Source of the DNA: Pyxicephalus adspersus | Lineage: Eukaryota > Chordata > Amphibia > Anura > Pyxicephalidae | Direction of reading: 5' to 3' | NCBI RefSeq assembly: GCF_032062135.1 | Contig: NC_092859.1 | Coordinates: forward strand, 70,575,111 to 70,639,110 | Length of the DNA: 64,000 nucleotides | In this document: positions 44,746 through 56,150 of the stretch, piece by piece | Numbering within the stretch: position 1 is the stretch's first letter | How the letters are laid out: each line of letters begins with the position of its first letter | The notes under the pieces: generated by a model | The model's database searches: none | Told to the model about the DNA's origin: nothing | What the model saw: the letters and a program-made list of their open reading frames with translations, nothing else | Position numbers and translations under genes: made by a program

Positions 44746-45350
44746 CTTCTTGATCTAAAAGTACGAGCCCAGAAGCTTGTCTGTAGTTTTGAGCCCTGAT
44801 GGTCATATTCTGTCTTGTATGGGTCACAAAAACTTGCCACTATCACCCCCAAGATTTGCCCTTTATTTGTCCCAAACAAGCCATAACCTAAAGAATTACA
44901 CTACCCTGTCTATGCACCAGTGAAGACTTAAGTATAGTGACTGGACTGATTTCCGGAGTAACATAAGGGAACGTCTTGCTAAAGAAATATATAATAGCTC
45001 TAGTTTTTGCTTATCTGATGTGCATAGTACTCAAGATATGTTAACGTCTTGTTTGATTGCTCTCTCCACTCCAGTCAGAATACTGCTTCGAGTCTTTAGC
45101 AATAATTTAAAATGACACTGAGGTTATTGGAAGTGATATACGTTTATCTCATAACCCGTATAACTTTTATAATAATTGTCAAACCTATGACTCCCTGAAA
45201 AAATTGTTATTGTCAATATGCAAATCAAGAATCATTCAGTTTCCTTGAGTTATGTATGCTGAAGAACCTCAGGCTGTTTATTTGCATGTAAAGGAACAAA
45301 GGTATGAGGCCAAGTAGTTATCCTTTGTTTAAAGATAAAAGTGAGGGAAA
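44746..45350 (+). other. Retroviral interior without recognisable gene
   Basis: This is the place where env would be expected. Stops are frequent in all frames, and no signal peptide, cleavage site or fusion-type segment could be identified. Confidence 0.5.
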
Positions 45351-45536
45351 TGTAAGGAATGTAATTTTGCTGAGTCTTGAAGTGAAGTTGTTTTTGTGTT
45401 TTTTGCTATATTTTGCAAATAATTGAGTTGTGTCGAAACTAGTTTTATCGTTCTTATCAGTAGGTCAATATTTGCTCCATCGTTACCTTGAGGCTTCTCA
45501 CATTGACACATCTTCCTCAGTGAAGTTGTCAATTAA
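45351..45536 (+). repeat. Right LTR of the nested retrovirus
   Basis: It begins TGTAAGGAATG and ends near GTCAATTAATATG. It matches the left LTR apart from point changes and the deletion noted there. It is very short for a retroviral LTR; some sequence may be lost. Confidence 0.75.
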
Positions 45537-45639
45537 TATGATATGATAAAAACATTTTGAGAAGTGATATAACTACATGCTTGAGCTTGTGTTATTCACT
45601 GCTACCAATGTGTTGAAAACAAAGGCCACGATAGAGAGG

Positions 45640-46440
45640 GAACCTGATCTGGGATCAGCAAGAAATCGCCTTGGTGGTGGACCGGTTTAGTAAAGTGGCG
45701 CACTTTGTACCCCTTCACAAACTGCCTACAGTGAAGGAATTATTGCAGCTTTTCATTGATAATATTTTCCGTTTACATGGTATCCCAGACAATTTAGTCT
45801 CTGATTGAGGTGTGCAGTTTGTGTCCCAATTCTGGCTTTTGTTTTATGCACGTTGAGGCATTTCCTTTCCCTTCTCCTCTGGATTTCATCCTGAAACTAA
45901 CAACCAGACTGAAAGGACCACTCAATCTTTAGAGCAGTATCTCGGCTGCTTTGTGTCAGGTTGTCAGGAGGAATGGGCGAAGTACCTTCCATTTGCGGAG
46001 TTCGCTTTTAACAATGCTGAACATTCATCGACTAAAATGTCTCCATTTCAATGTCTGGGTGGAGGGATTCTAAAATTCTCCTCTTTGTCTAGTCCCCCTT
46101 CTAACATGCCTTTGTTGGAAGATTGTCTCACCCACATGACCACAATGTGGTCTCAAGTACAACAAAATTTAAATCAGGCGTCCAGGCAGCAGAAACGATT
46201 TGCTGATCAACATCGTTCCAAAGAGCCAGAATTTGCTCCAGGGGATTTAGTTTGGGTTTCCACCCAGAATATTGCCCTTTGCCAGCCCTCCACCAAGCTT
46301 TGGCTAAAACTCATTGGGCCATACCCTAGTGCTGAGAGAATAAATAAACTAACGTTTAGGGTAACCCTGCCTCGCTCTGTTAGGTGTGCTCTGTGTAGAC
46401 TTCTTCCATGTCTCCTTATTAAAATCAGCAGCTAATGCGG
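45640..46440 (+). pseudogene. Integrase core and C-terminal part of the gypsy element
   Basis: The catalytic order is visible: VVDRFSKVAHF (first Asp), LVSD followed by a stop in place of the next codon (second Asp), and HPETNNQTER (Glu). Both stops in this part (TGA at about 45808 and 45856) fit CpG decay of Arg codons. From 45953 a 160-codon frame covers the end of the core (EEWAKYLPFAEFAFNNAEHS) and the linker with PGDLVWVST. Integrases of this type join the DNA copy to the chromosome. Confidence 0.85.
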
Positions 46441-46625
46441 CACCTTCCTTGGAGCCCCCCCCCCTGTGGGTGTGGAAGGTGAGCCTGAGTATGAGGTTGA
46501 GAAAATTTTAGATTCTTGTTGGGTACAGAATTTTCTCCAGTATTTGATTGATTGGAAAGGTAAAGGTCCAGAGGAAGGGTTTCAGCACATCAAGTTCATG
46601 TGGACGAGTTAGTTAGAAGGTTTCA
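46441..46625 (+). pseudogene. Chromodomain of the gypsy integrase
   Basis: After a poly(C) run (46459-46468) that probably shifts the frame, the sequence encodes EYEVEKILDS, LQYLIDWKGKGPEEG and further chromodomain-like residues. In chromoviruses this domain binds modified histone tails and guides insertion. The third aromatic-cage region is altered and a stop follows near 46610. Confidence 0.75.
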
Positions 46626-46674
46626 GAACGAAAACCCTGAAAAAATGCAGAGGAGGGTCCGGAGGCCCCTCCTC

Positions 46675-46684
46675 GAGAGGGGGG
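46675..46684 (+). other. Polypurine tract
   Basis: GAGAGGGGGG lies immediately before the right LTR, the expected place of the plus-strand primer for reverse transcription. Confidence 0.75.
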
Positions 46685-46687
46685 TAA

Positions 46688-47382
46688 TGTTAGGATGCGC
46701 TCTCTTGGAGTAAGATCCCAGGGGATACCTCACCGCAGGAGGGCACACGCAGCCTATTCCCTCTGGTGTCTGCGATCGCTGTAGCATTGGGGTTGCAGGA
46801 TCAGTGCCCTGTAGGTTGCAGCATCCCTGTGGCTGTGGTTTCCCTCAGCATCCTCTGCACTAGGGCTGCACAGCTGAAGGGAATTGAGTTGTGTGCAGCT
46901 GAGTAGTTCCTGTTAATCTGGGGCTTTATAGCCTCTCTGCTCCCAGTCAGCGGTGCCCATTATAGCGTTGTGTGTTGGAGTGTTTTTGTGAGTTTTCTCT
47001 GTTACATACCTGCACCTGTTTCTGACTATACATTTGAACTCTGCCTGGACCGGCCTTTGCTTGTGACCCCGACTCTGTTTTTGCCTTTGCCCTTTGTACC
47101 TCACTGGATAGACTGATTTCCTGTGTTTTTGACCTTGGCTAGATTTTGGATTTCCTGTCACTTCTTGTTCTGCATTTGTAGCTCTGTACTCTGCATTCGT
47201 GGGAGCGGGGTCGGCTGCCGGCCTATCTCCAGACACCATCCTTTGCGCACCAAGTCCTGGGGGCAACCGAGTGCTGAAAGACGCCACTCCCGAGGCTGAG
47301 ATGAGGCTGCTATAGGCGAAGACTGTGGCATAGTTTGGGGGATTGGTGTCTGGGGAATACCAGTATTGACCTGGGCCTAACA
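46688..47382 (+). repeat. Right LTR of the gypsy element
   Basis: It begins TGTTAGGATGCGC and ends CTGGGCCTAACA, about 695 bp. It carries the TATA-like GGGGCTTTATAGCC. It is the more complete of the two LTRs. Indels between the LTRs show an old insertion. Confidence 0.9.
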
Positions 47383-48409
47383 GAGTGATTCTGTGAACAG
47401 TATAATCACGTGTACAAAATGACAGACAAGGGCAAAAGGCTTGCTGCTAACGGCAAAATTTGTTTAAAATAATTTTTATCGTTCTTTTGGATTAGAACAT
47501 TATTTTGGATTAGACCTATAGACGTTCATTGTCTGACAAGATAACCAGTGCTGAGACCCCCGTCTGCAATTTTGTTAAGGACATAGACAAAAAAAAGGAC
47601 ATTAATATTAATATTATTTTTTGCAACATTTCCAGACACAAAAATTTCAGTTGTCCTGTGCTCAATCTGGAGAGCAAAATTTTGTAATAATCAAATGAGT
47701 CTTCTTTATGTTTTTGCATCTCAATCCCTTTCTAGATGTTCAGTTGAACTCCATATTAATTTGAAAATTGATATTACATACTCCATTTTCAAGTTGCATG
47801 TCTCCATAAAAGCAAAAAGTAAAGTTTTCCATGCAGAAAAAAAAATCAGTATTATCTTTAAAAACATATGCATCCAGCACTGATTCTATATTCTAGTTTT
47901 TGAGTGCTTTTTTTCCTCTTTATCAGCATCGGCATGCTCATCATGCACATCCAAGCGCAAAATTCCATACACAAGTTTGCTTTTACAATTCATTTCAAGC
48001 ACAGAAAAAAATATGTATTTGAAAAAGAAAATCATAGGAAGCAAAGAATAATATAAGTAAGGCATTCCATTTTGAGCCAAGAATTTGAATCAGCAACATC
48101 ACAACTGTATGTGCATTAATTGGCATATATTTGCATTTAAATGCCTATGTTGAAAAAGGCAAATATAGAAAATGCATGGCTCCTTTCAAAGAGACTAGGT
48201 TTTGATTGCGGATAGATCAGGAGTAACATTTTCTTCATTTGAAGTAAAATTTAAAAAAATAAAAAAAATAATGGTACCAGATTTTTCAAATACGAAATAC
48301 CATAAAATATCACAATTTTCTCTAAACATTAATGTCTTACATAAAATGGATTCATATCTTTCTTTTGTGACAGGTACACATAAATTACAATTTTTGTCTG
48401 GGGATAGTT
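47383..48409. other. Non-coding DNA, no gene seen
   Basis: Short frames only. No repeat edge was recognised. Confidence 0.6.
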
Positions 48410-48645
48410 AAAGCCGAACTAAACTGAAAATAAAAAAAAATCATACTTACCTTAAAATCCAAAGATTTTTCGATTCTGCTGAAGAAGTCCTTGATCGGGT
48501 CCTGCACCGTTCTGGAATTCTCCTTTACCCCAGCGCAAAGGAAGTGCTGGGCGCTGCCATCTCCTTCCATCTTCTTCTTCCTTCTGGCTACGTCACCTGA
48601 CCTCCCACTGCGCAGCTCTTTCCCCTCAATGTAGGAAAATGCCCC
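48410..48645 (-). repeat. Interspersed repeat carrying a consensus splice donor, copy S3
   Basis: Read on the minus strand it has GGAGGTCAGGTGACGTAGCC, a GC-rich centre (GGCAGCGCCCAGCACTTCC), then TTTTAAGGTAAGTATG and a T-rich run with TTCAGTTTAGTTCGGC. The two end words match copy S1 at 12815-13252. A 124-codon minus frame across it (48385-48759) has no domain and follows the repeat. Confidence 0.5.
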
Positions 48646-49582
48646 TTTTGCGGATGCCCGAGAATAATACACTGCAATAGAAAGCTTAACAATTGTCACT
48701 GTACTTTTCTTTTTTAATAAGTTGTGCATTTTTATGTAGATCCTAACGTGATCACCCAATATGATAATATATGATCTTAAATATGGTAAAGCAATTTCAG
48801 AAGTGGTTTTATGTTGTTTTTTTAACGTTTATAATTATAATTTATTTATTTAAAATTTAAATAATATATTTAAATCTAAATTTTAATAACTTGAGGAAGG
48901 ACATCTGAGCCCCGTACATAGTTTGCTATATACACCTAACCATTACATTACGTAGGTTACATACTTGTAACACCTGCACTCTGACCCATGCATACACCTG
49001 AGCCATGCACTATGTATATTACATGCTTGTGACCTCTGTACTCTCTGTGTTAATTTTGACTTGAATTGAGAATTGAACAATGGTTTTATATAGCGTGCCA
49101 AAGTATTTGGTTACATGTCTACAAATTCCCAAAACTCTATTGAAGGTTCCGCTATGGTTTGGGGATAGCTTTGCTGCTTTAGGGTCTGACTAGCTGAATT
49201 ATATCAAAATGTCCTTCATAAGAATTTGAACCCATCTGTCCATTGTAACAGAAATTGCGGTTTGGAAACTATAATAAGGCACACAAGCATATCCACTGAG
49301 GAATGGTTCAAAAGAAGAAATAGAGAGGTATGAACTCACCTAACCAAAACCTGGATTTGAATCCCATTGGAATGTTGAGAGAAACTTAAAAAATGCTGTA
49401 ATGGAAAAAAAAATACAAACCTATTGTAACAAAAAGAATTTTGCATAAAGGACTGGTCCACTTTTCATCAATCAAATTCTTTACTATGATTAAGATTGAA
49501 AAATCCTAAACATAAGTACACATGTTGTATTATGTGAACAAATAATCTTGGGCATTTCACTGATCACTCTGACTCTCAGAAT
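48646..49582. other. AT-rich non-coding DNA
   Basis: The stretch 49085-49470 resembles a heavily diverged Tc1-like remnant in word content, but I could not confirm a transposase motif. No gene is supported. Confidence 0.45.
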
Positions 49583-49838
49583 GGGCCTGATTTATTAAAG
49601 TTCTCCAAGGCTGGAGAAGATACACTTTCATCAGTGAAGCTGGGTGATCCAGCAAACCTGGAATCAAGTCATTTGATATTTGCTAGCAAATCTGGTCAGA
49701 TCTGGTCCAGGATTCAAAACATCTGCTAGCAAATATCAAATGACTTTGAAGAAATCCATTCCAGGTTTGCTGGATCACTCAACTTCTTTGACATAAGTGT
49801 ATCCTCTCCAGTCTTGGGGAACTTTTATAAATCAGGCC
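49583..49838. mobile_element. Fold-back MITE, copy B
   Basis: GGCCTGATTTATTAAAGTTC at the left is mirrored by ACTTTTATAAATCAGGCC at the right. The inverted repeat continues inward through CAGCAAACCTGGAAT / ATTCCAGGTTTGCTG and GATATTTGCTAGCAAATC-type centres. It is 256 bp and non-coding, the same family as 30669-30892. Confidence 0.88.
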
Positions 49839-52049
49839 TACTGCACTTGGATTAGAAAGGCAAAGTATTACACACACGTTTAAAGTCTTTTGTTGTATCC
49901 TACTGACAGATTCCCAAATAGAAAATCAAAGGGATTGGTTGGTTGAGTACAAAAGCTGTAGATCAGCAAGTTTCCTAGCAATATTGCTCAGCATAGTTAA
50001 CATTTAATGTGTTGAGGTTTAAACAAACCTTTTAGTTACTATGATGTCAGCAATCTAAAGACTGACTGGAAAGTTAATAAAACAACTAACAAGAAATAGG
50101 GATTAATTCTGTGTTCAGGTAAGCAGGTATCTGTTATTTTAGCTGACATGACCTTACTTGACCAGACAACTTATCTGAAGCTAAACCTCAAGTTACCAGC
50201 ACAAGGACGATGAATGATAAATTAGTAAAACAGACCTTTTATCCTGACTTGAAGTGATAGCCCTTCTAAAAAAAATGACCTCTATAGTTTCAGCAATGGT
50301 CTATTACAATCTATAACAGTATAAAAAGAAACACCAATTTGAGTGTTGTGCTTGGTAAAAGACACGGCTTTATGAATTATGTTTCGTCGGTTGTATCTGG
50401 GTTCACTGAAAACGTATACCATTCTAACAAATCATAAATATTTTGCAAGATTACAGAAAATGCTAATGTTCACACTCCTATACTTTCTGTAGTTCACTGC
50501 ATGCTATTCATATATCCTACAAAAGGTGTAATTAGTTGTTCTTTGTATCCATATAAACAGGATAATATTGTTCATATCAAGAGATATAGTCACGATATCT
50601 TAAAAGTCATCATAGATGAATAGAGAAGATGTACCTTCATTTATTGCTTTTAGAGATATGAAAAGAGACTGTGTTTTCATTCCTCTTTTCAAGTGGTTCC
50701 TATGCAATTTTCTTTTTCATAAATAGCATATAAAATCTATGATTAAGGTACAGACTGTTATAGTTGCACATGGAATGAATGCCTTTTATTCAAGGAAGAT
50801 TGTTTTCAACGACAGATATCTGGCATCTGTAAGCAGTTTAAGTGATTAAACAACACCAAGAAGAAAAGTAAAAGCTACTTTAAATCTACTGATGAAGAAA
50901 TATAGATCAGACTAAACAAATGTGGACCACATTGACAAAGCGGCATCACTACACACATTTCCTGTGGCTGAATCCAATATATCAGATCCTGGTGAGCTGA
51001 TTACTGTCTGCTGTTTAAAAGTATAGCCGTGTTAAAGAGAACTTTTACACTGGCCTAGAAAATTGCTATCTGTGTCAAGCATATCTAGCACTGAATGTAA
51101 GTTTAAACAGCACAAGGTTTTACTAGGTCAGTACAAAGGTGACTTAGAACAGTATTGTCTTCCTCTTTATAGAAGCTCGCATTGCGATTTACTCTTGTTC
51201 ATACATTGCTTTTAGGCTTATATAGTAGTCATAAATTCCTCCTTAACATCACCTTTCCACTTGCATTCCTTGGAAAAATTATTATAAAAAATGATCTCAA
51301 ATGCAATGTTCACATAATACTGGGAATAGAAATTGAAGCAAATATGAACCATCTGGTTCATTACAATGGTTTATTTTATTTCTCTGTAAAGCTTAAGAAG
51401 TCTTAGCTGTATGTTAAGACAGCTTGTCATTTTCTGTATCTATAGATCCTTTTGAAGTTTATATTTCAAAAGGTAATTGTTCATTCCATAGAGTTGTTTA
51501 ATTCCATATTATTTTAGATTTTTTTAACATAAAATTCATCTTTATAATCTGCCAGTAAAAGTAGCAGGATAATTACTGGCAACTATGGGAAAAGCATAAG
51601 CGGTTTATAATAAACAAGCCGAGATTTATCATTGGATATTCACTGCATTACTTGCAAGCCCAAATAAAACTAATGTGTACAGCAGTACTCAAAGTTCTGA
51701 AGGTGCTGTTTTGTGTGTTTTTTTTTCATATTTCATTAGCTTTTGCGTAATTATGTTTTCAGATAAAAATTCATTGTCGAAACCCAAGGTATATCAGGAT
51801 ATACATTTTGTAATGCAAGGTGAATTAAATCTGCTTTTGTTTTGTAATTTTCAGATGAATTTATTATTCCCCTTTTACAAAGAATTTTCCAAAAGCTTTT
51901 ACAAATGTATAACTTACTTAGCAAAGAAAATCATCCCTTCACACTTTGCAAAATAAAAAAACAGAATCACTTGTAAAGAAATGTAAAAAAGTAGTAGTTC
52001 AAGGTGATCTCTTTGTACCCATACAGCATTATGAGTTGGGGCCAGTTTT
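49839..52049. other. AT-rich non-coding DNA, no gene seen
   Basis: Frames at 51182-51406 and 51675-51956 are short and lack motifs. No repeats were delimited. Confidence 0.55.
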
Positions 52050-52720
52050 TTAACAAGTTAATTCATTTTAGTTCCGCACAATTTCGGCAAACTGATTTTG
52101 CGAAACCATCAGAAGAGGGAATTAAAACAGGAGGATTTCCAGAGCTGCATTCAGCCCTGGGAATCTCCCTGTTGGAGATCCCCGGGGCACTAGAGGTTAC
52201 ATAACCTTAGTGCCCTGGGGATCGCCTGCTGTCTCAGCTGTGACCGCAAAGTTCCCATGGTCATGTGACCGTGGGAACTGAACTGCAGATGAACGCGCAC
52301 TAGAGGTTAATTTACCTCTAGTGCACCGGGGATCGCACATTCTTCTCAATGTCAGCCATCTGTCAGTCAATCTCAGCCATGGCTGCAATCATTGATGAGC
52401 TCAGTGTGCAAACCCCTGGGCACTGGAGGTTAATTAACCTTACAGATACAAATGTATCATTTGTAAAAGATACTTATATTACAATGTCAGGAGGTTCTCC
52501 TGTGCTGGGCATCTTCTCAATGATTGCAGCTAAGGCTGCATTCATTTCGAAGAGGTTAATTAATCACTAGTGCCCGGGGATCACAGAGGATTTCCAGGGC
52601 TGCATGATGCATCCTTCTGTTCGGCAAGAGTTTAACCTCTCAGCGAATCAGTAGGCCGCTCTTGCTTACACATGAGAAAGGCCTGATTCGTTGCGAGATC
52701 GAATGTCCCTAATTATAACA
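52050..52720 (-). mobile_element. Hairpin-rich TIR element family, copy I
   Basis: Compared with the reverse complement of 61246-61840 it shares AATTTCGGCAAACTGATTTT, GGAGATCCCCGGGGCACTAG and the CCTGATTCG end, in the same order. The centre consists of repeated partly palindromic units around CACTAGAGGTTAATTTACCT and GGGGATCGCAC (52186-52340), and again at 52425-52580. The outer terminal repeats are eroded. Non-coding. Confidence 0.6.
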
Positions 52721-53432
52721 CTATAACACATTTCTTTTTACTTTATCGCCAGCCTTTCCTGTATGGCACTGACAAATAGCTGAATTGTTTGCCCTGTGCC
52801 TGTAACTTTTTATAAAAATAAAAATGTCTTTATGTTTACAAACAGATGCCCATGCTTACCTACACCCATACTACACTTGAAATACATACTTCATTCAGGT
52901 TGTGAATACAGTATCCATTTCTGAGTATACTGAACAAGAAGAGTGGTTTTGTGTAATTTCTATACAAAAGCAGTAAGAATGAGTACTGTGAATTACACCA
53001 GCATTTCAGACAAGAATAGCATTGTGTAAAGTCTATAAAAAACAAATTTTCTGAAAATGACACCAGAATATGAGACAAGGGAAGTGGCACTTTGTGGATT
53101 CCATACAAATAAAATATAAACATTTACTAAGACCTTCTCAGAGTCTTTGGGCCTGCTGGCCATGGTTTCATTGTTTGTAAGTTGGGAGCAGATTCATGAG
53201 TTCCACACGTATATTACAATGTGAATATGTATTTAAAATCCACCCTGGTAAAGGAGATGTCTGGAAAGCTGAAGCTCTGACTGTTAGCTGGCACTTGTGG
53301 TCCGTGTGGTTACAGAATAGTGCCAAAATGGGAATAAATCTCTCCTAAAGTAAAACTTATACATTCACTATACAGGCTATGTAATAAAATTAAACTTAAG
53401 TCATACTTTTTTATCCAACTTTACCAAATTTC
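52721..53432. other. Non-coding DNA, nothing recognised
   Basis: Short frames only. Confidence 0.55.
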
Positions 53433-53502
53433 AAATAAAGCTCTCAAAGACTGGAGAAGATAGACTGGTGAACCTGGGGGATCCAGGAAACCTCGAACTG
53501 AA
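53433..53502 (+). mobile_element. Half copy of the fold-back MITE, copy C
   Basis: AATAAAGCTCTCAAAGACTG, GAGAAGATAGACTGGTGAACC and GGGGGATCCAGGAAACC follow the left arm of copies A and B. The right arm is absent. Confidence 0.65.
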
Positions 53503-54164
53503 GGTTACGTTTTAGCTTTAGGTTTAGGGTAAGATACGGGGTTAGTTGAGAAATTATTACAGTATTAATAAAACTTTGGAACCATGGCTATCTTCATTAT
53601 TCGTTCAGAAGGGAGTAACCACATGAATGAAATCTCAGAAAACATATTTGAAAACTCATGCAGATATCTTTGTTTTCCTATGCATTTGCATAATTTAGTC
53701 TCCCCAGAGACCAACTGGATATGATAATTGAACTGGATGATCCTTAACTTCAAATTCTCAAACAACTGCTCTGTTGCTTCTTAATTTCCATGTTGAATGA
53801 TCTGACATAGTGAGCCTTAGGCACTGACATCTGTCAGACCTGCTGGATCTGTCTGCGGTCTGAATACTTCAGACGTGATTGCTGATAAACAAACCCGGGA
53901 AGCTGGGAACCTCTCAGTCAGGCATAGGCTCTGTGTTGTGTCAGCCTTACTGTACAATAAGGGAAGTTTGTGTATTACAATGCTATTAACACTAATATTC
54001 ATAATTATTATCATCTAAGATTCAAATTTAATATGTAGTGGTCAGTTATTAGAAACCATAAAAAAATGTTACTACTAGTAGTTGCATAGCCAATACCTAT
54101 CATGCTTTTATGCAGAAAGGACCCGTAATTTCTGCAATAAAATAAGTGTATGTTTGCAATGTTT
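53503..54164. other. Non-coding DNA, nothing recognised
   Basis: A GTTTTAGCTTTAGGTTTAGG word lies at 53509-53528. Short frames only. Confidence 0.55.
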
Positions 54165-54300
54165 TAAGTACACTCACCTCCTTGGGTGCCAACATCTTCT
54201 TCAATCCTCCTCTGGGTTCAGAATCTTTACCCATTTTGATTGGCCAGGCCATTCAATGCATACTTTATCACACATGTTATTGTGTGCATAGCACACAGTC
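54165..54300 (-). repeat. Interspersed repeat with a splice-donor-like site, copy S4
   Basis: On the minus strand it reads GGCCTGGCCAATCAAAATGG, then CAAGGAGGTGAGTGTACTT. TTTTATTGCAG lies further downstream (about 54135). It parallels copy S2 at 17235-17536, but similarity is modest. Confidence 0.35.
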
Positions 54301-55896
54301 ATTGATTTGCATTTCTACATGTGTCTCATTGTGTTATTAACAAGTAGTGCATTGGTCTGAAATGAAGCAATAGGAAACCAAGGAAATTTTATCGTTGATT
54401 TGTTGACCATGCATTGGAGAACTGGTCCCAATGCAGCCCAGCACTTCTGGTATTCATCTACTATTAATGTGATTTAGCTAATTCCACATGCAACTTTCAA
54501 GTATCCCAATTTCTTAAAAAAAAAAACAAAAAAAAAACAAATAGCAGCAGATAAGCCAGTGTTAGTAAAAAGAAACAAAGCAAAGAAACATACTGACTTT
54601 CACTTGTTGATAAAAACTGACATGTTCTGACTGCACAGAGCCTGTAGGATAAAAACAACTTCATTCATTTTTTTGGGTTGCCAGACTCAGCAAAAAAGTC
54701 TATTAGTTGGGCTGCAGAAGTATGTTGATTTTAACTTTTTAGACTATTCCCTAACATACTCCCATTATAAAATACCCCTTGTCAATTCAGTATTACTATT
54801 GCAGGGAGCTAGAAAATCCCCCACCTCCATACTTTGAAATTGGTAATTTCTTCCCTTAAGAGTACTTTAGACCAGGTTTAATATTGACTGAGATCAGTGA
54901 ACCAAGTTTTGCATCAGAAGTTTGAAACATACCTACAGTAAATTGAGGTGGTTATAATAGCAGATGTGTAAGCTGAAATCCATGATCTCTCTTGTGAATA
55001 TTTTTTCAGCTGGGATTCAGACACTATAAATTCCATTTGTAACTCAATCACTTTCTTATTTTCGAAAGATGGGAGGTGTAGGAATCTCTTAAAATCATTG
55101 GCATAATCCACAAGCACAGAATTTTTATATACAAATTTTAAGACTAGGATCAGACAAATGTCAATTAATAAAGATTCTAGTGGTCATTTTGTTTATATAT
55201 GCTTCTTAGTTGGTTGCAATACTCCTCATTGAATTGATATTGAGATATCAGGGTATCATGGCACTGTAAAGAGTAGCAGATCTGAGTTAAAAAAGTACTG
55301 TGCCAGGTTCTTCTTATTATACAATTATAAACAGCATGGACTAGTTTCAAAATATTTCCATTGCATTGTATTTAGTGTTTAAATAGTTTTCAAAGTAAAA
55401 ATGACCTTTCCATTTATTTAATGTTCTATTAGGCCAATTTGGATATTATAGCCATCAGAGGTTAAAGTAATATTAATCCTGTTCTGATTTGGAATACAAC
55501 CAGCGTGTGTGATGCTATGTGTCACAAAACCTAATAATTCACCAATAATGTATCACAGACGTTTTATGCTTCACTGTAATGAAATAAAAATTATCCTTGT
55601 GTGACCAATAAGTCTTTATCAATTAAAAAGATGGAAGCACCTTAATGCAAAAAATCAACACCTAGTGTTCTGGTTCTTCTTGTTCGATTTAGAAGCCAAT
55701 GAATGCTGTGCTGCTAGATTTTGGACATACTGGTACTGATGACTGTAACTAAATTTTATAACATGGTATTAGATGGTTCTTTGGAAACAATCACTGGATT
55801 TAGTCTGGCAATAGCAAAAACATGGTAGTTTCTTCACCCACTGTCATACTTTTACCTGTTGATGCTGCAGAAGATGCATAACTTTTTTTACTACTT
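54301..55896. other. AT-rich non-coding DNA, no gene seen
   Basis: A poly(A)-rich run lies at 54517-54539. Frames are short. Confidence 0.6.
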
Positions 55897-56150
55897 TTAA
55901 CCTCCCTAGCATTATTTGCTATACCATAAAAACTTGCAAAAACTTTTTTCTTTTTTATGCACATAATAAAAACCCCAAAACATTGTATATTTTTTAAGGC
56001 GGGACCCTTCAAAATAAAAAGATGGTACTTGCGAATGTTACTTCAATTTATAAATATATTTAAAAATCTGTTTTTCAAACCAATATTTTTGGTTAAAAAT
56101 AGCAGTTATATTTCTTTTTTGTTACTCATTTTTACTATCATAAGGTGACT
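55897..56150 (+). mobile_element. Possible piggyBac-like MITE end
   Basis: TTAACCTCCCTAGCATTATT resembles the TTAA-flanked end at 31131. An AT-rich body follows. No matching right end was found, so the extent is uncertain. Confidence 0.35.

Larger units (their letters stand above)
42632..45536 (+). mobile_element. Endogenous retrovirus fragment nested in the gypsy integrase
   Basis: Short direct repeats at 42632-42781 and 45351-45536 bound a degenerate retroviral pol. Gag appears to be missing, since a protease-like DTGA lies only about 50 bases inside the left LTR. Env is not recognised in 44750-45350. The pol parts look like those of gamma- or epsilon-type vertebrate retroviruses, by motif style only. 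Frameshifts and stops are frequent. The insertion is younger than the gypsy copy it interrupts. Confidence 0.75.
38963..47382 (+). mobile_element. Chromodomain Ty3/gypsy retrotransposon, decayed, with a nested endogenous retrovirus
   Basis: Two LTRs in direct orientation enclose gag with a zinc knuckle, protease, reverse transcriptase, RNase H, an H2C2 integrase and a C-terminal chromodomain, in Ty3/gypsy order. The chromodomain places it among chromoviruses. All coding parts are broken by frameshifts and stops, several of which look like CpG decay (CGA to TGA). A 2.9-kb endogenous retrovirus (42632-45536) splits the integrase. The bases flanking the element (TTCTG and GAGTG) do not match, so no target-site duplication is claimed. 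Confidence 0.9.

Noticed and set aside
52075..52115. CTGATTTTGCGAAACC as a hammerhead core
   Set aside because: The boxes are too close for a stem II, and the word belongs to the hairpin-rich TIR element family.
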